Source: Stenotrophomonas lactitubi (GTDB taxonomy: Bacteria; Pseudomonadota; Gammaproteobacteria; Xanthomonadales; Xanthomonadaceae). From it: DNA of 64,000 bases. The stretch is taken from the NCBI RefSeq assembly GCF_002803515.1, contig NZ_PHQX01000001.1, forward strand, positions 620,001-684,000, in the 5' to 3' direction. Numbering within the stretch: position 1 is the first letter of the stretch; the number at the start of each line of letters is the position of its first letter. Both the position numbers and the translations under genes were made by a program. The notes below the pieces were generated by a model. That model had not been told where the DNA came from. It saw nothing but the letters and a program-made list of their open reading frames with translations, and did no database searches. Shown piece by piece: positions 40,004-49,167 of this stretch.

Positions 40004-42015
40004 AGCTGCTGGGTGTACTGGCCGTGCTGCTGCTGGCCCTGCTCGGGATGGCGCCGTTCTGGGGCGACCTCGGCGTGCTGGTCTACGGCTCGATCGGCTG
40101 GCTCGGACGGCTGCTGTCGAGCGGCGCGTTGAGCGACGGCAGGGCGGCACTGCGTGCTGCGTTGCTGATCGGCGGTGCGGTGTCGGTGCTGTCGTTCCTG
40201 CGCGTAGCGGTGCAGGACCGGGCCGTGGACTATCTGATCGCGTCGGTGATGTTCGGCTTCCTCTCGTTCGTCATCTTTGTTGTCACCGGCATTTCCGGGG
40301 ATGGGGCTGCGGGCGCAGGGAGCATGCAGGGAGCGCGCTCGGTCGTGGTCGGCGAGGATCGCACGACGGTTCCGCGCTGGTATTCACGCGGTCATTTCGA
40401 GCGGGAAATGCTCAACAAGGTGCACGAAACCGCACGTGCCGCTGCCCGTGGCGATCTGCCGCGCACGCAGGCGCTGATGCAGGAGCTGGATCTGTGGGCG
40501 CGCAATGGTCCAGCGCTGCGCGAAGACCGCACGGAGTACGAGCGCTTGCGTGCGGCGTACAACGAGACGATCGAGACCCTTGCCGCCCGGTCCGGCCGCC
40601 GTACGCAAAGAACGGGAGGCCTGGCCAGCGACGCGGGCGCGATGGTGGATCGGCTTACCGCCGAGGAAGCGCGCGAGCTGGAACTGAAGCAGATCGAGTT
40701 GCTGCAGCAGATGTGGAAACTCTCGCCGTCGAGCACGACGGTAGCGATGCGCCTGCTGGCGACGGATCTGCAGGAGCTGGCGATCCGCTCACGTTGGTCG
40801 CCACGCAAGCCATTCGACCGAGAGGGCGACGCGGCACTGGAAGAGCGCCTGTGGCGCGTCCACGGCACGCAGGAGGTGTTGTTCGCCTATGCACCGCTGG
40901 AGGAGCGCCTGTGGAATGCCTACGCGTCGACGATGGTCGACACGGACGAAGAGCTCGCGCTGGGTGCGCTGGTGATCGCCGGGCTGATCGACCGCAGCGA
41001 CAAGACCGCCTCGGCTGATCCTGCCCGGTTCGACGTGAATACACTGCTGCTTGGCAGCGACGTGTTCATGCTCTCGACGCTGCTGGCCAGTGCGTCCGAA
41101 GACCGCATGGAGATCCTGAAGGCGCGCGCGACGCTGCTGTTGGGCGATGACGACCGGCAGGCGGCGGCAAGCAAAGGCGAGACGCCGGACGCCTCCGGCA
41201 CTGCTGCAGACCCGCCGGGCCCGGTGGTCTCGGAGCCCTCACCACCGGCAACCTCGAAAGTTGACACCGCCAGGCAGGCGCAACGCGCGATGCCGCCAGC
41301 GGGGATGCTGGTCGATCGCAAGGGCCTGGCGCTGCGTACGTCGCCACTGCTGCCACCGCCGTCGCCACCGGCCGAGTATGGACAGGTGCTGGTCGACCTG
41401 CCCGCCGCCGGGTTCAAGGACCTGCGCCACGGCATCCCGCTGCGCGCGCCTGTGCAGGCCGACAGCACGGTCATCCTGCAGGTGGATGTCTGGCAGAGCG
41501 GCGTGGTTACTTCGGTGCTGATTGAAAGCAGCAGTGGCAACGCCGTGCTGGATGAGGCCGCGCGGCAGGGCGCGCGCACCTGGCACAGTGCGTCGAAGGT
41601 GCTCACGGGCGGCGAGCGCAGGCAGGTGACGGTCATGTTCAAAGCGCCTGTGGCTGCCGCACCACCGCCGGTGACCGTGGACGCACCATCGCCGATCGCC
41701 ATGAGCCCGCCGCCGCCCCAGCTGAACCCCGAACAGGCGCTGGGCGCGCAGCTGGCGGCGATGGCGCGCCGGCAGCCGCCGCGTTATCCGCGTGGTGACG
41801 GGGAGACGGCGCCGGAGGGCAGCGTCGAGCTGCTGATCACTCTGTCAGCCGAGGGCCGCGTTCTCGATGTGAGCGTGGACCGCAGCAGCGGGCACCCTGC
41901 GCTGGATCGCGCCGCCCGTGACGCTGCGCTGAAATGGCACGTCACTCCCACACGGCCGGTGACCACGGTCAAGCAGATCATCCTGCGTGTGCCGGTGCGG
42001 TTCCAGGGCGGATAG
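40000..42015 (+). CDS. Membrane protein with two TonB C-terminal-like domains
   Basis: The 671-residue protein has three or four membrane segments in residues 1-95. A long helical, charged part (~110-330) begins WYSRGHFEREMLNKVHETAR. A Pro-rich linker follows. Two tandem domains resemble the TonB C-terminus: TSVLIESSSGNAVLDEAARQ (~495-540) and LDVSVDRSSGHPALDRAARD (~620-660), each ending in a W-H/S stretch typical of TonB energy transducers. It overlaps the kinase gene (ATGA), so it belongs to the same unit. It could carry the kinase signal to the envelope; that is inference. Confidence 0.78.
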   Translation: MKLLGVLAVLLLALLGMAPFWGDLGVLVYGSIGWLGRLLSSGALSDGRAALRAALLIGGAVSVLSFLRVAVQDRAVDYLIASVMFGFLSFVIFVVTGISGDGAAGAGSMQGARSVVVGEDRTTVPRWYSRGHFEREMLNKVHETARAAARGDLPRTQALMQELDLWARNGPALREDRTEYERLRAAYNETIETLAARSGRRTQRTGGLASDAGAMVDRLTAEEARELELKQIELLQQMWKLSPSSTTVAMRLLATDLQELAIRSRWSPRKPFDREGDAALEERLWRVHGTQEVLFAYAPLEERLWNAYASTMVDTDEELALGALVIAGLIDRSDKTASADPARFDVNTLLLGSDVFMLSTLLASASEDRMEILKARATLLLGDDDRQAAASKGETPDASGTAADPPGPVVSEPSPPATSKVDTARQAQRAMPPAGMLVDRKGLALRTSPLLPPPSPPAEYGQVLVDLPAAGFKDLRHGIPLRAPVQADSTVILQVDVWQSGVVTSVLIESSSGNAVLDEAARQGARTWHSASKVLTGGERRQVTVMFKAPVAAAPPPVTVDAPSPIAMSPPPPQLNPEQALGAQLAAMARRQPPRYPRGDGETAPEGSVELLITLSAEGRVLDVSVDRSSGHPALDRAARDAALKWHVTPTRPVTTVKQIILRVPVRFQGG

Positions 42016-42050
42016 CGGGGGCATGGCACGGGTCGGAGGCAGTGGCCGCT

Positions 42051-42479
42051 TCATCGACTGGCTTCGTTCGCAGGTCCCTTCAGTTCCACCGTGTTGCCGT
42101 CCGGATCCTTGAAGTACAACGACAAGCCATCGCCCTCTGCGCCGAAGTTGACCTCGGCCGGCCCCAGTACCGGCACGCCGTGGGCAGCAAGGTGGGCGAC
42201 CAGCGCGGTTTCGTCGAAGGGCTCGACGCGCAGGCAGAGGTGGTCGACGTTGCGACCTTCGCTGCCCGGCCCGCTACCGCCGTGGCGACCGAGCGTGCCG
42301 TCCAGACTGATCAGATCGATCATCGACGCACCCGCACGCAGGTGCACCAGGCCCAGGTGCTCGCGCTGCCGCACCGCCACGCACCCCAACACCTGGGCAT
42401 AGAAGGCTTCGCTGCGGGCCAGCTCGCGCACCCGCAGCACCACATGGTCGATGCGTTCAACGCTGAAGGGTCTGTCCAT
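42051..42479 (-). CDS. VOC-family (glyoxalase/dioxygenase-like) protein
   Basis: The 142-residue protein is of the vicinal oxygen chelate fold. The two beta-alpha-beta-beta-beta modules show IDHVVLRVRELARSEAFYAQ with the metal His and NVDHLCLRVEPFDETALVAH, ending YFKDPDGNTVELKGP with the metal Glu. Such domains bind a metal and serve as lyases, dioxygenases or resistance proteins. The substrate is unknown. The ribosome site is gaggaacccgg. It is convergent with the four-gene kinase operon. Confidence 0.85.
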   Translation of the reverse strand: MDRPFSVERIDHVVLRVRELARSEAFYAQVLGCVAVRQREHLGLVHLRAGASMIDLISLDGTLGRHGGSGPGSEGRNVDHLCLRVEPFDETALVAHLAAHGVPVLGPAEVNFGAEGDGLSLYFKDPDGNTVELKGPANEASR

Positions 42480-42817
42480 GCCGGGTTCCTCGAAGAAAGG
42501 GAGCTCAAAACTTGCTGAACCTGTTCAGTGGACTTTGCCGAACGAGGGGCCTCGTCGTCGCCGAGACCGATGCTACGCTGCCGTCCCCGCGCGTTCTGCC
42601 CGCCACAATGGCGCGGTGCGACAACGTGTCGCAGCCAGATCCGGGCCTTTCCTGCGCCTGATCATTGTCAATGCCTTTCTTAAATGGTGGGTGACGGCCT
42701 AAAATTGAAAGGCTGACTCGACCCCACCTTACCTGCCTGTCTTCTGGACGGGTGGGCCCGGCTTTGGCCGGTGCGGGCAGGACGGGGAACGGCATTCCCT
42801 CGCAATTGGATCGACCG
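42480..42817. other. Control region upstream of cyoA
   Basis: A 338-bp non-coding gap between the VOC gene and cyoA. An A/T-richer stretch at 42660-42715 (cttaaatggtgggtgacggc, then ctaaaattgaaagg) is the most likely promoter site, but no consensus -35/-10 pair at normal spacing could be fixed. No repeats are seen. Confidence 0.5.
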
Positions 42818-43858
42818 ATGATTCCGTTGAAAACCCTTGGGCGCTGGTTGCGCCCGGGCTTGCTGCTCGCATTGCTGGTGATGCTCACCGGCTGCGATGC
42901 CGTGGCCATCCTCAGTCCGAAGGGCCAGATCGGCCAGGATGAAAAGACACTGCTGATCACGGCCACCGTGCTCATGCTGCTGGTCGTCATCCCGGTCATC
43001 ATCATGACCCTGACCTTCGCGTGGAAGTATCGCGCCTCCAACACCAAGGCCCGTTACGAGCCGAAGTGGTCCCACTCGACGGCGATCGAGGTGGTGGTGT
43101 GGTCGATCCCCTGCATGATCGTGCTGGTCCTGGCGGTGCTGACCTGGCGGTCCTCGCACGCGCTGGATCCGTACAAGCCCCTGGAATCGGACGTCAAGCC
43201 GGTCACCATCCAGGCGATCTCGCTGGACTGGAAGTGGCTGTTCATCTATCCGGAAGAGAAGATCGCGGTCGTCAACGAGATCAAGTTCCCGGTCAACACC
43301 CCGCTGAACTTCGAGATCACCTCCGATACGGTGATGAATGCGTTCTTCATCCCGCACCTGGGCAGCATGATCTATTCGATGGCGGCGATGGAGACCAAGC
43401 TTCACCTGATCGCCAACGAACTGGGTGAATTCCCGGGCATGTCCTCGCACTACAGCGGTGCAGGCTTCGCCAAGATGCATTTCACTGCCTACTCGGTCAC
43501 CGATGCGCAGTACCGCCAGTGGCTGGACCAGGTCCGTGCCGGCGAGCAGACCCTGGACAAGACCACGTTCAAGGCGCTGGGCGAAGCGAAGAATTCCGAG
43601 TGGTACCCGGTCACCTACTTCGGCAAGGTTGAAGAAAGCCTGTTCGATTGGGTCATCGCCAAGCACATGGGCGACAACAAGCACTACGGCATGAAGCATT
43701 CCCACGCCGGTGCCGCTGCTGCCGACGCTGCCAGCCATGAAGCGCACGAGGGCCATGCCCCGAGCGAGGCCCACGATTCCAAGGAATCCGGTGAGAACCT
43801 GGATGCCACCGAACACGAACACGCAGGCCATGCCGGCCACGCGGGTTCGGGAGAATGA
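42818..43858 (+). CDS. cyoA: Ubiquinol oxidase (cytochrome bo3) subunit II
   Basis: The 346-residue lipoprotein has lipobox MLTGC in the signal sequence, followed by two membrane helices and a periplasmic cupredoxin domain. CuA ligands are absent: the place reads [14 protein letters not shown], as in quinol oxidases, not cytochrome c oxidases. [12 protein letters not shown] and [16 protein letters not shown] are typical CyoA. The C-terminal ~55 residues are an unusual His/Ala/Glu-rich tail ([20 protein letters not shown] and beyond). The ATG at 42818 is chosen; the frame open from 42752 has no family match. Confidence 0.95.
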   Translation: MIPLKTLGRWLRPGLLLALLVMLTGCDAVAILSPKGQIGQDEKTLLITATVLMLLVVIPVIIMTLTFAWKYRASNTKARYEPKWSHSTAIEVVVWSIPCMIVLVLAVLTWRSSHALDPYKPLESDVKPVTIQAISLDWKWLFIYPEEKIAVVNEIKFPVNTPLNFEITSDTVMNAFFIPHLGSMIYSMAAMETKLHLIANELGEFPGMSSHYSGAGFAKMHFTAYSVTDAQYRQWLDQVRAGEQTLDKTTFKALGEAKNSEWYPVTYFGKVEESLFDWVIAKHMGDNKHYGMKHSHAGAAAADAASHEAHEGHAPSEAHDSKESGENLDATEHEHAGHAGHAGSGE

Positions 43859-45858
43859 ACATGTTGGGAAAACTCTCTCTTGAGTCGATCCCCCACGATC
43901 CGATCGTGCTGACCACCCTGGTCGGCGCGATCCTTGGTGGCCTGGGCGTCGTCGCCCTGATCACCAAGTTCAAGCTGTGGGGCTATCTGTGGAAGGAGTG
44001 GTTCACCTCGGTGGATCACAAGAAGATCGGCGTGATGTACATCATCGTCGCCTTCGTCATGCTGCTGCGCGGTTTCTCCGACGCGATCATGATGCGTACC
44101 CAGCAGGCCATCGCCGTCGGCGGGTCCGAGGGCTACCTGCCGCCGCACCACTACGACCAGATCTTCACCGCCCACGGCGTGATCATGATCTTCTTCGTGG
44201 CGATGCCGCTGATCACCGGCCTGATGAACCTGGCCGTGCCGCTGCAGATCGGTGCGCGCGACGTCGCGTTCCCGTTCGTCAACTCGCTCAGCTTCTGGCT
44301 GTTCGTGTCCGGTGCGGTGCTGATCATGCTGTCGCTGTGGATCGGTGAATTCGCCGCCACCGGCTGGTTGGCCTTCCCGCCATTGTCGGGCATCGAGTAC
44401 AGCAACAATGTAGGTATGGACTACTACATATGGGGACTACAGGTGGCGGGTCTGGGTACCACGTTGAGTGGTATCAACTTCTTCATCACCATCCTCAAGA
44501 TGCGCACCCCGAGCATGAAGCTCATGCAGATGCCGGTCTTCACCTGGACCGCGCTGGTGACCAACGTGCTGATCGTCGCCGCCTTCCCGGTGTTGACCAT
44601 CACCCTGGTGCTGCTGACCCTGGACCGTTACCTGGGTACGCACTTCTTCACCAATGACGGTGGCGGCAACGCCATGCTGTACATCAACCTGATCTGGATC
44701 TGGGGTCACCCGGAAGTCTATATCCTGGTGCTGCCGGCCTTCGGCGTGTTCTCCGAGGTCATCGCGACCTTCTCGCGCAAGGCCCTGTTCGGCTACAAGG
44801 GCATGGTCTACGCCACCGCCTGCATCGGCGTGCTGTCGTTCATCGTGTGGCTGCACCACTTCTTCACCATGGGTTCGGGTGCCAACGTCAATGCCTTCTT
44901 CGGCATCACGACGATGATCATCTCCATCCCCACCGGCGTGAAGATCTTCAACTGGCTGTTCACCATGTTCCGCGGTCGCGTGCAGTTCACCACGCCCGTG
45001 CTGTGGACCATCGGCTTCATGGTCACCTTCACCATCGGCGGCATGACCGGCGTGATGCTGGCGATCCCGGCCATCGACTTCGTGCTGCACAACAGCCTGT
45101 TCCTGATCGCCCACTTCCACAACGTCATCATCGGCGGCGTGGTGTTCGGCATGTTCGCCGGCATCACCTACTGGTGGCCGAAGATGTTCGGCTTCCGCCT
45201 CAACGAGTTCTGGGGCAAGTGCGCGTTCTGGTGCTGGTTCATCGGCTTCTATGTGACCTTCATGCCGATGTACGTGCTGGGCTTCATGGGCATGACCCGT
45301 CGTCTGCAGAGCACCGTCAACCCGGCCTACGAGCCGTTCCTGCTGGTTGCCGCTGTTGGCGCCTTCATCGTGGGTGCCGGCATCCTGTGCCAGATCATCC
45401 AGGTGGCCGTGTCGATCCGCGACCGCAAGAAGACTGCCGACCTGACCGGCGACCCGTGGGATGCCCGTACGCTGGAGTGGGAAACCTCTTCGCCGCCGGC
45501 CTTCTACAACTTCGGCACCTTGCCGGAAGTCACCGAGCTGGACGATTTCTGGGAGCGCAAGCAGCGTGGTGAGGCCTGGCCGAAGCCGGCCAAGTACACC
45601 GACATCCACATGCCGCGCAACACCGGCACCGGCGTTGTCATCGGCGCCTTCAGCATGGTGTTCGGCTTTGCGATGATCTGGCACATCTGGTGGCTGGCCA
45701 TCATCGGCTTCGTCGGCATGATCGCCACGTTCATCTACCGCACCTTCGACCAGGACGTGGACTACTGGGTCCCGGCTGCCGAGGTGGAACGCATCGAGAA
45801 CGAACACCGCAAGCACCTGGAAGCCCAGGGCCTGGTGAAGTCGGAGCTGAAGGCATGA
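43855..45858 (+). CDS. cyoB: Ubiquinol oxidase (cytochrome bo3) subunit I
   Basis: The 667-residue protein carries heme b, heme o3 and CuB and pumps protons. Heme and copper ligands are visible: His in [30 protein letters not shown] with the His-Tyr cross-link, the HHFFTMG pair, and [12 protein letters not shown]. About 14-15 membrane helices are present, more than in cytochrome c oxidases, as usual for bo3. The ATG overlaps the cyoA stop (ATGA); a second ATG six bases later is possible. Confidence 0.97.
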   Translation: MNMLGKLSLESIPHDPIVLTTLVGAILGGLGVVALITKFKLWGYLWKEWFTSVDHKKIGVMYIIVAFVMLLRGFSDAIMMRTQQAIAVGGSEGYLPPHHYDQIFTAHGVIMIFFVAMPLITGLMNLAVPLQIGARDVAFPFVNSLSFWLFVSGAVLIMLSLWIGEFAATGWLAFPPLSGIEYSNNVGMDYYIWGLQVAGLGTTLSGINFFITILKMRTPSMKLMQMPVFTWTALVTNVLIVAAFPVLTITLVLLTLDRYLGTHFFTNDGGGNAMLYINLIWIWGHPEVYILVLPAFGVFSEVIATFSRKALFGYKGMVYATACIGVLSFIVWLHHFFTMGSGANVNAFFGITTMIISIPTGVKIFNWLFTMFRGRVQFTTPVLWTIGFMVTFTIGGMTGVMLAIPAIDFVLHNSLFLIAHFHNVIIGGVVFGMFAGITYWWPKMFGFRLNEFWGKCAFWCWFIGFYVTFMPMYVLGFMGMTRRLQSTVNPAYEPFLLVAAVGAFIVGAGILCQIIQVAVSIRDRKKTADLTGDPWDARTLEWETSSPPAFYNFGTLPEVTELDDFWERKQRGEAWPKPAKYTDIHMPRNTGTGVVIGAFSMVFGFAMIWHIWWLAIIGFVGMIATFIYRTFDQDVDYWVPAAEVERIENEHRKHLEAQGLVKSELKA

Positions 45859-46493
45859 GCACCAATACCTCCACCGTGAACCACGGGCACGCCGCACACG
45901 CGGCGGCCCATGGCCATGACGACCACGAGCACCACGACACCGGCGGCAACACCGTCTTCGGTTTCTGGGTGTACCTGATGAGCGACTGCCTCATCTTCGC
46001 CTCGCTGTTTGCCACCTACGTGGTGTTGGCCGGCGGCACCGATGGTGGCCCCGGCGCGAAGGACCTGTTCGAGCTGCCGTTCGTGGCGTGGGAAACCGCG
46101 CTGCTGCTGACCTCGTCGCTGACCTTCGGCCTGGGCATGATCGCCATGCACCGCAAGCAGGTCGGTCAGATGTTCCTGTGGCTGGGCATCACCTGGCTGC
46201 TGGGCTTCGGCTTCATGTGCATGGAAGTCTATGAGTTCCAGCACCTGATCCATCAGGGTTACGGTCCGGACCGCAGTGCCTTCCTGTCGGCGTTCTTCGC
46301 CCTGGTCGGTACCCACGGCCTGCACGTCAGCGCCGGCCTGCTGTGGCTGCTGGTGATGTTCGTGCAGCTGAAGAAGTACGGCCTGACCCCGACCAACAAG
46401 ACCCGCATGGCGTGCCTGAGCCTGTTCTGGCACTTCCTGGACCTGATCTGGATCGGCGTGTTCTCCGTCGTCTACCTCAATGGAGCGCTGTAA
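45855..46493 (+). CDS. cyoC: Ubiquinol oxidase subunit III
   Basis: The 212-residue protein has five membrane helices, matching CyoC ([41 protein letters not shown]-like [19 protein letters not shown]). Its N-terminus is a His-rich stretch, [20 protein letters not shown]. It overlaps cyoB by four bases and cyoD by one base (TAATG). Confidence 0.96.
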   Translation: MSTNTSTVNHGHAAHAAAHGHDDHEHHDTGGNTVFGFWVYLMSDCLIFASLFATYVVLAGGTDGGPGAKDLFELPFVAWETALLLTSSLTFGLGMIAMHRKQVGQMFLWLGITWLLGFGFMCMEVYEFQHLIHQGYGPDRSAFLSAFFALVGTHGLHVSAGLLWLLVMFVQLKKYGLTPTNKTRMACLSLFWHFLDLIWIGVFSVVYLNGAL

Positions 46494-46834
46494 TGGCACA
46501 TGACAACCATGCACACGACCACGCCGCCGGCGGCGAAAGCCATGGCACCGTGAAGTCGTACCTGATCGGCTTCGTGCTGGCGGTGGTGCTGACCGTCATC
46601 CCGTTCTACATGGTGATGTCGGGTGATTTCTCGCGCACCGTCAACGGTGTGGTGATCGCCATCACCGCGGTGCTGCAGATGCTGGTCCACCTGGTGTTCT
46701 TCCTGCACCTGGACCGCTCGTCGGAGAGCCGCTGGAACGTCAACGCTGCGGCCTTCACCGTGGTGGTGATCGGCATCATCGTGGTCGGTACCCTGTGGGT
46801 CATGCACAACATGAACGTGCACATGATGCACTGA
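46493..46834 (+). CDS. cyoD: Ubiquinol oxidase subunit IV
   Basis: The 113-residue protein has three membrane helices (YLIGFVLAVVLTVIPFYMVM, AVLQMLVHLVFFLHLD, VVVIGIIVVGTLWVMHNMN). The N-terminus is again His-rich (HDNHAHDHAAGGESHG) and the C-terminus ends NVHMMH. CyoD helps CuB binding and assembly in subunit I. A terminator follows directly; the heme O synthase gene cyoE is not next in line. Confidence 0.95.
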   Translation: MAHDNHAHDHAAGGESHGTVKSYLIGFVLAVVLTVIPFYMVMSGDFSRTVNGVVIAITAVLQMLVHLVFFLHLDRSSESRWNVNAAAFTVVVIGIIVVGTLWVMHNMNVHMMH

Positions 46835-46856
46835 CGTCTTTGCGACGTTGCCACGC

Positions 46857-46890
46857 AGAAAGGCCGCCTCCGGGCGGCCTTTCTGTTTTT
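46857..46890 (+). terminator. Terminator of the cyo operon
   Basis: Stem agaaaggccgcc/ggcggcctttct around tccgg-type loop, then GTTTTT. Confidence 0.88.
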
Positions 46891-46900
46891 CCGTTGTCCG

Positions 46901-46950
46901 GTAGTGCCGGCCGCTGGCCGGCAGCCAGTAGATCCACGCCATGCGTGGAT
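46901..46950 (+). repeat. Two different SMAG REP elements in tandem
   Basis: gtagtgccggccgctggccg at 46901-46923 and gtagatccacgccatgcgtg at 46928-46950, both plus-oriented and of different stem types. Confidence 0.88.
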
Positions 46951-46961
46951 GCAGTTGCCTC

Positions 46962-49019
46962 TCAACCCACCTTGCGCAGGAACTCCTCGGCGTCCATCGG
47001 CCGTCCAAGGTGATAGCCCTGCAGCTGGTCGCAGCCCAGCTCACTCAGGTAATCGCGCTGCGCCTGGGTCTCCACGCCCTCGGCCACCACCTGCAGCTGC
47101 AGGGTGCGGCCCAGCGCGATGATCGAGGACACGATGGCCGCATCCTCGTCGTTGCGTTCGAGGTCATGCACGAACGCCCGGTCGATCTTCAGCTCGGTGG
47201 CCGGCATGCGCTTGAGGTACAGCAGGCTGGAATAGCCGGTGCCGAAGTCGTCGATGGCGATGTGTACGCCCATCGCGGTCAGATCGTTGAGGATCGCCAG
47301 GCTGGCTTCGACATCCTTCATGGCGATGGTTTCGGTGATCTCCAGGGTCAGCCGCGCCGGGTCGATGCGATGGCGTTCCAGCACCGACCGCACGCTGTCC
47401 AACAGGGCCGGCGAGGCGAACTGCAGCGGCGACAGGTTTACCGCCATCGTCCAGTCGCTGTGCCCGCCGTCATGCCAGGCGCGCAGCTGCGCGCACGCCT
47501 GGTCGAGCACCCAGTCGCCGATCGGCAGGATCAGGCCGCTGCGCTCGGCGATGGGAATGAACACGTCCGGTGCCAGCAGGCCCAGTTCCGGGTGCTGCCA
47601 GCGCAGCAGCGCCTCGGCGCCGGTGGCCGGTGCATCGGCCGCCGGGAATTTCGGCTGGTAGTGCAGCAGCAGTTCGTTGCGCGCGATCGCCTTGCGCAGG
47701 TCCTGCAGCAGGCGCAGCTGGCGGTTGGCACTGAGCTGCATTGAAGGGATGAAGAAGGTGTAGCCGTTCCGTCCGGTTTCCTTGGTGTGGTACATCGCCG
47801 CATCGGCATGTGCCATCAACTCGCGTTCGTCGCCGGCATCGTCCGGATACAGGGCAATGCCCAGGCTGGCGGTGACCTGCAGTTCCGCCGCATCCAGCAC
47901 GAAAGGTTCGCTGGCCGCCGCGATCACCCGCTCGGCGACCACCGCCGCATCGTCAGGCGCATCGATGGCCAGCACGATCACGAACTCGTCGCCACCGAGG
48001 CGGGCGAGGGTGTCCTGCGGCCGCAGCTGCGCCCCCACGCGTTGGGCCACCGCGACCAGCAGGCGATCACCCAGCTGGTGGCCATAGGCATCGTTGACGG
48101 CCTTGAAGCCATCCAGGTCGCAGAACATCACCGCCACCGACTGCTGGCGGCGTTGCGCCTTCTCGATGGCCTGCTCGATCCGATCCTGCAGCAGCATGCG
48201 GTTCGGCAGCTGGGTCAGTGGATCGTGCAGTGCCGCCTGGATCAGCTTGTCATTGGCGTGGGCCAGGGAGTCGGCCAGCAGACCGGTGCGCACGCGCATC
48301 TGGCGGTCGAACAACGAGGCAACCAACGCGATGCCCAGCGTGGCCAGCGTGGTCACGATCACCAGCACGGCCAGCCAGCGGGGATCGATGCCGCCGCTGC
48401 CGACCGCGCCGCAGACGCTGCCTGCCGGGAAGCGTGCGGCGGCCATGCCGGTGTAATGCATGCCGACGATGGCCAGGCCCATCACCAGTGATGCCAGTAT
48501 CCGCAGGCGCACCGTGTTGCGTTGCTCGACGCGCAGCCGGAAGGCGATCCACAGCGCTGCACCGGCGGCGCCGATGGCCACCGCGATCGATGCGGCAAAC
48601 CAGCCCGGGTGGTAGTCGATGCCCGGCTGCATCCGCATCGCGGCCATGCCCAGGTAGTGCATGGCCGCGATACCCAGTCCCATCAGCACCGCACCGGCGG
48701 CCAGGCGCTGCAGCGGCAGGCTGGGCCGCGACACCAGCCACAGCGCATAGGCCGATGCGCCGATCGACACGGCCAGCGAATACAGGGTGATCGCCAGGTC
48801 GTAACCGACTGGAATCGGCAGCTTGAACGCCAGCATCGCGATGAAGTGCATCGACCAGATGCCCAGGCCCATCGCGGCGGCACCGCCGGCCAGCCACCAG
48901 CGTGCGACCCGGCCCTCGGCCGTGGCCAGGCGGCCGGCCATGTCGAGCGCGGTATACGATGCCAGCATGGCCACCAGCAGCGAGATGGCGACCAGGCTCT
49001 GACTGTAACTACCAGTCAT
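46962..49019 (-). CDS. MHYT-GGDEF-EAL cyclic-di-GMP protein
   Basis: The 685-residue protein has seven or so membrane helices with three MHYT-type motifs (MHFIAM, MHYLGM, MHYTGM), which may sense O2, CO or NO through a metal. The GGDEF domain keeps RLGGDEFVIVL and an inhibitory RxxD site (RPQD) five residues before it. The EAL domain keeps GAEALLRWQHP, LEITETIAM and IDDFGTGYSSLLYLKRM. Both activities look intact, so it could make and break c-di-GMP. The ATG at 49017-49019 gives MTGSYSQSLVAISLLVAMLA; upstream frame to 49520 is antisense of radA. Confidence 0.93.
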   Translation of the reverse strand: MTGSYSQSLVAISLLVAMLASYTALDMAGRLATAEGRVARWWLAGGAAAMGLGIWSMHFIAMLAFKLPIPVGYDLAITLYSLAVSIGASAYALWLVSRPSLPLQRLAAGAVLMGLGIAAMHYLGMAAMRMQPGIDYHPGWFAASIAVAIGAAGAALWIAFRLRVEQRNTVRLRILASLVMGLAIVGMHYTGMAAARFPAGSVCGAVGSGGIDPRWLAVLVIVTTLATLGIALVASLFDRQMRVRTGLLADSLAHANDKLIQAALHDPLTQLPNRMLLQDRIEQAIEKAQRRQQSVAVMFCDLDGFKAVNDAYGHQLGDRLLVAVAQRVGAQLRPQDTLARLGGDEFVIVLAIDAPDDAAVVAERVIAAASEPFVLDAAELQVTASLGIALYPDDAGDERELMAHADAAMYHTKETGRNGYTFFIPSMQLSANRQLRLLQDLRKAIARNELLLHYQPKFPAADAPATGAEALLRWQHPELGLLAPDVFIPIAERSGLILPIGDWVLDQACAQLRAWHDGGHSDWTMAVNLSPLQFASPALLDSVRSVLERHRIDPARLTLEITETIAMKDVEASLAILNDLTAMGVHIAIDDFGTGYSSLLYLKRMPATELKIDRAFVHDLERNDEDAAIVSSIIALGRTLQLQVVAEGVETQAQRDYLSELGCDQLQGYHLGRPMDAEEFLRKVG

Positions 49020-49167
49020 GTTGAATCCAGAGGAGAAGGGAGGGGCGCCCGCAAGGCGCACGCCCGCCACCGCTATCGGCACCGGCGGGTGGGACTTGAG
49101 TGGTCGCAGCACGTGCGACCCGGCTCGGCTATCCTGCCACGCTCGTTGCCCCTGCAGGAAATCTCCG

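Noticed and set aside
36187..42015. Integrase or phage genes defining a full genomic island at tRNA-Thr
   Set aside because: No recombinase or phage structural gene was found. Only a short scar can be supported, and the four-gene kinase operon has ordinary high-GC codon use.
42818..46834. Cytochrome c oxidase (cox/cta) operon
   Set aside because: Subunit II lacks the CuA Cys and His ligands and is a lipoprotein of CyoA type, so the substrate is quinol, not cytochrome c.
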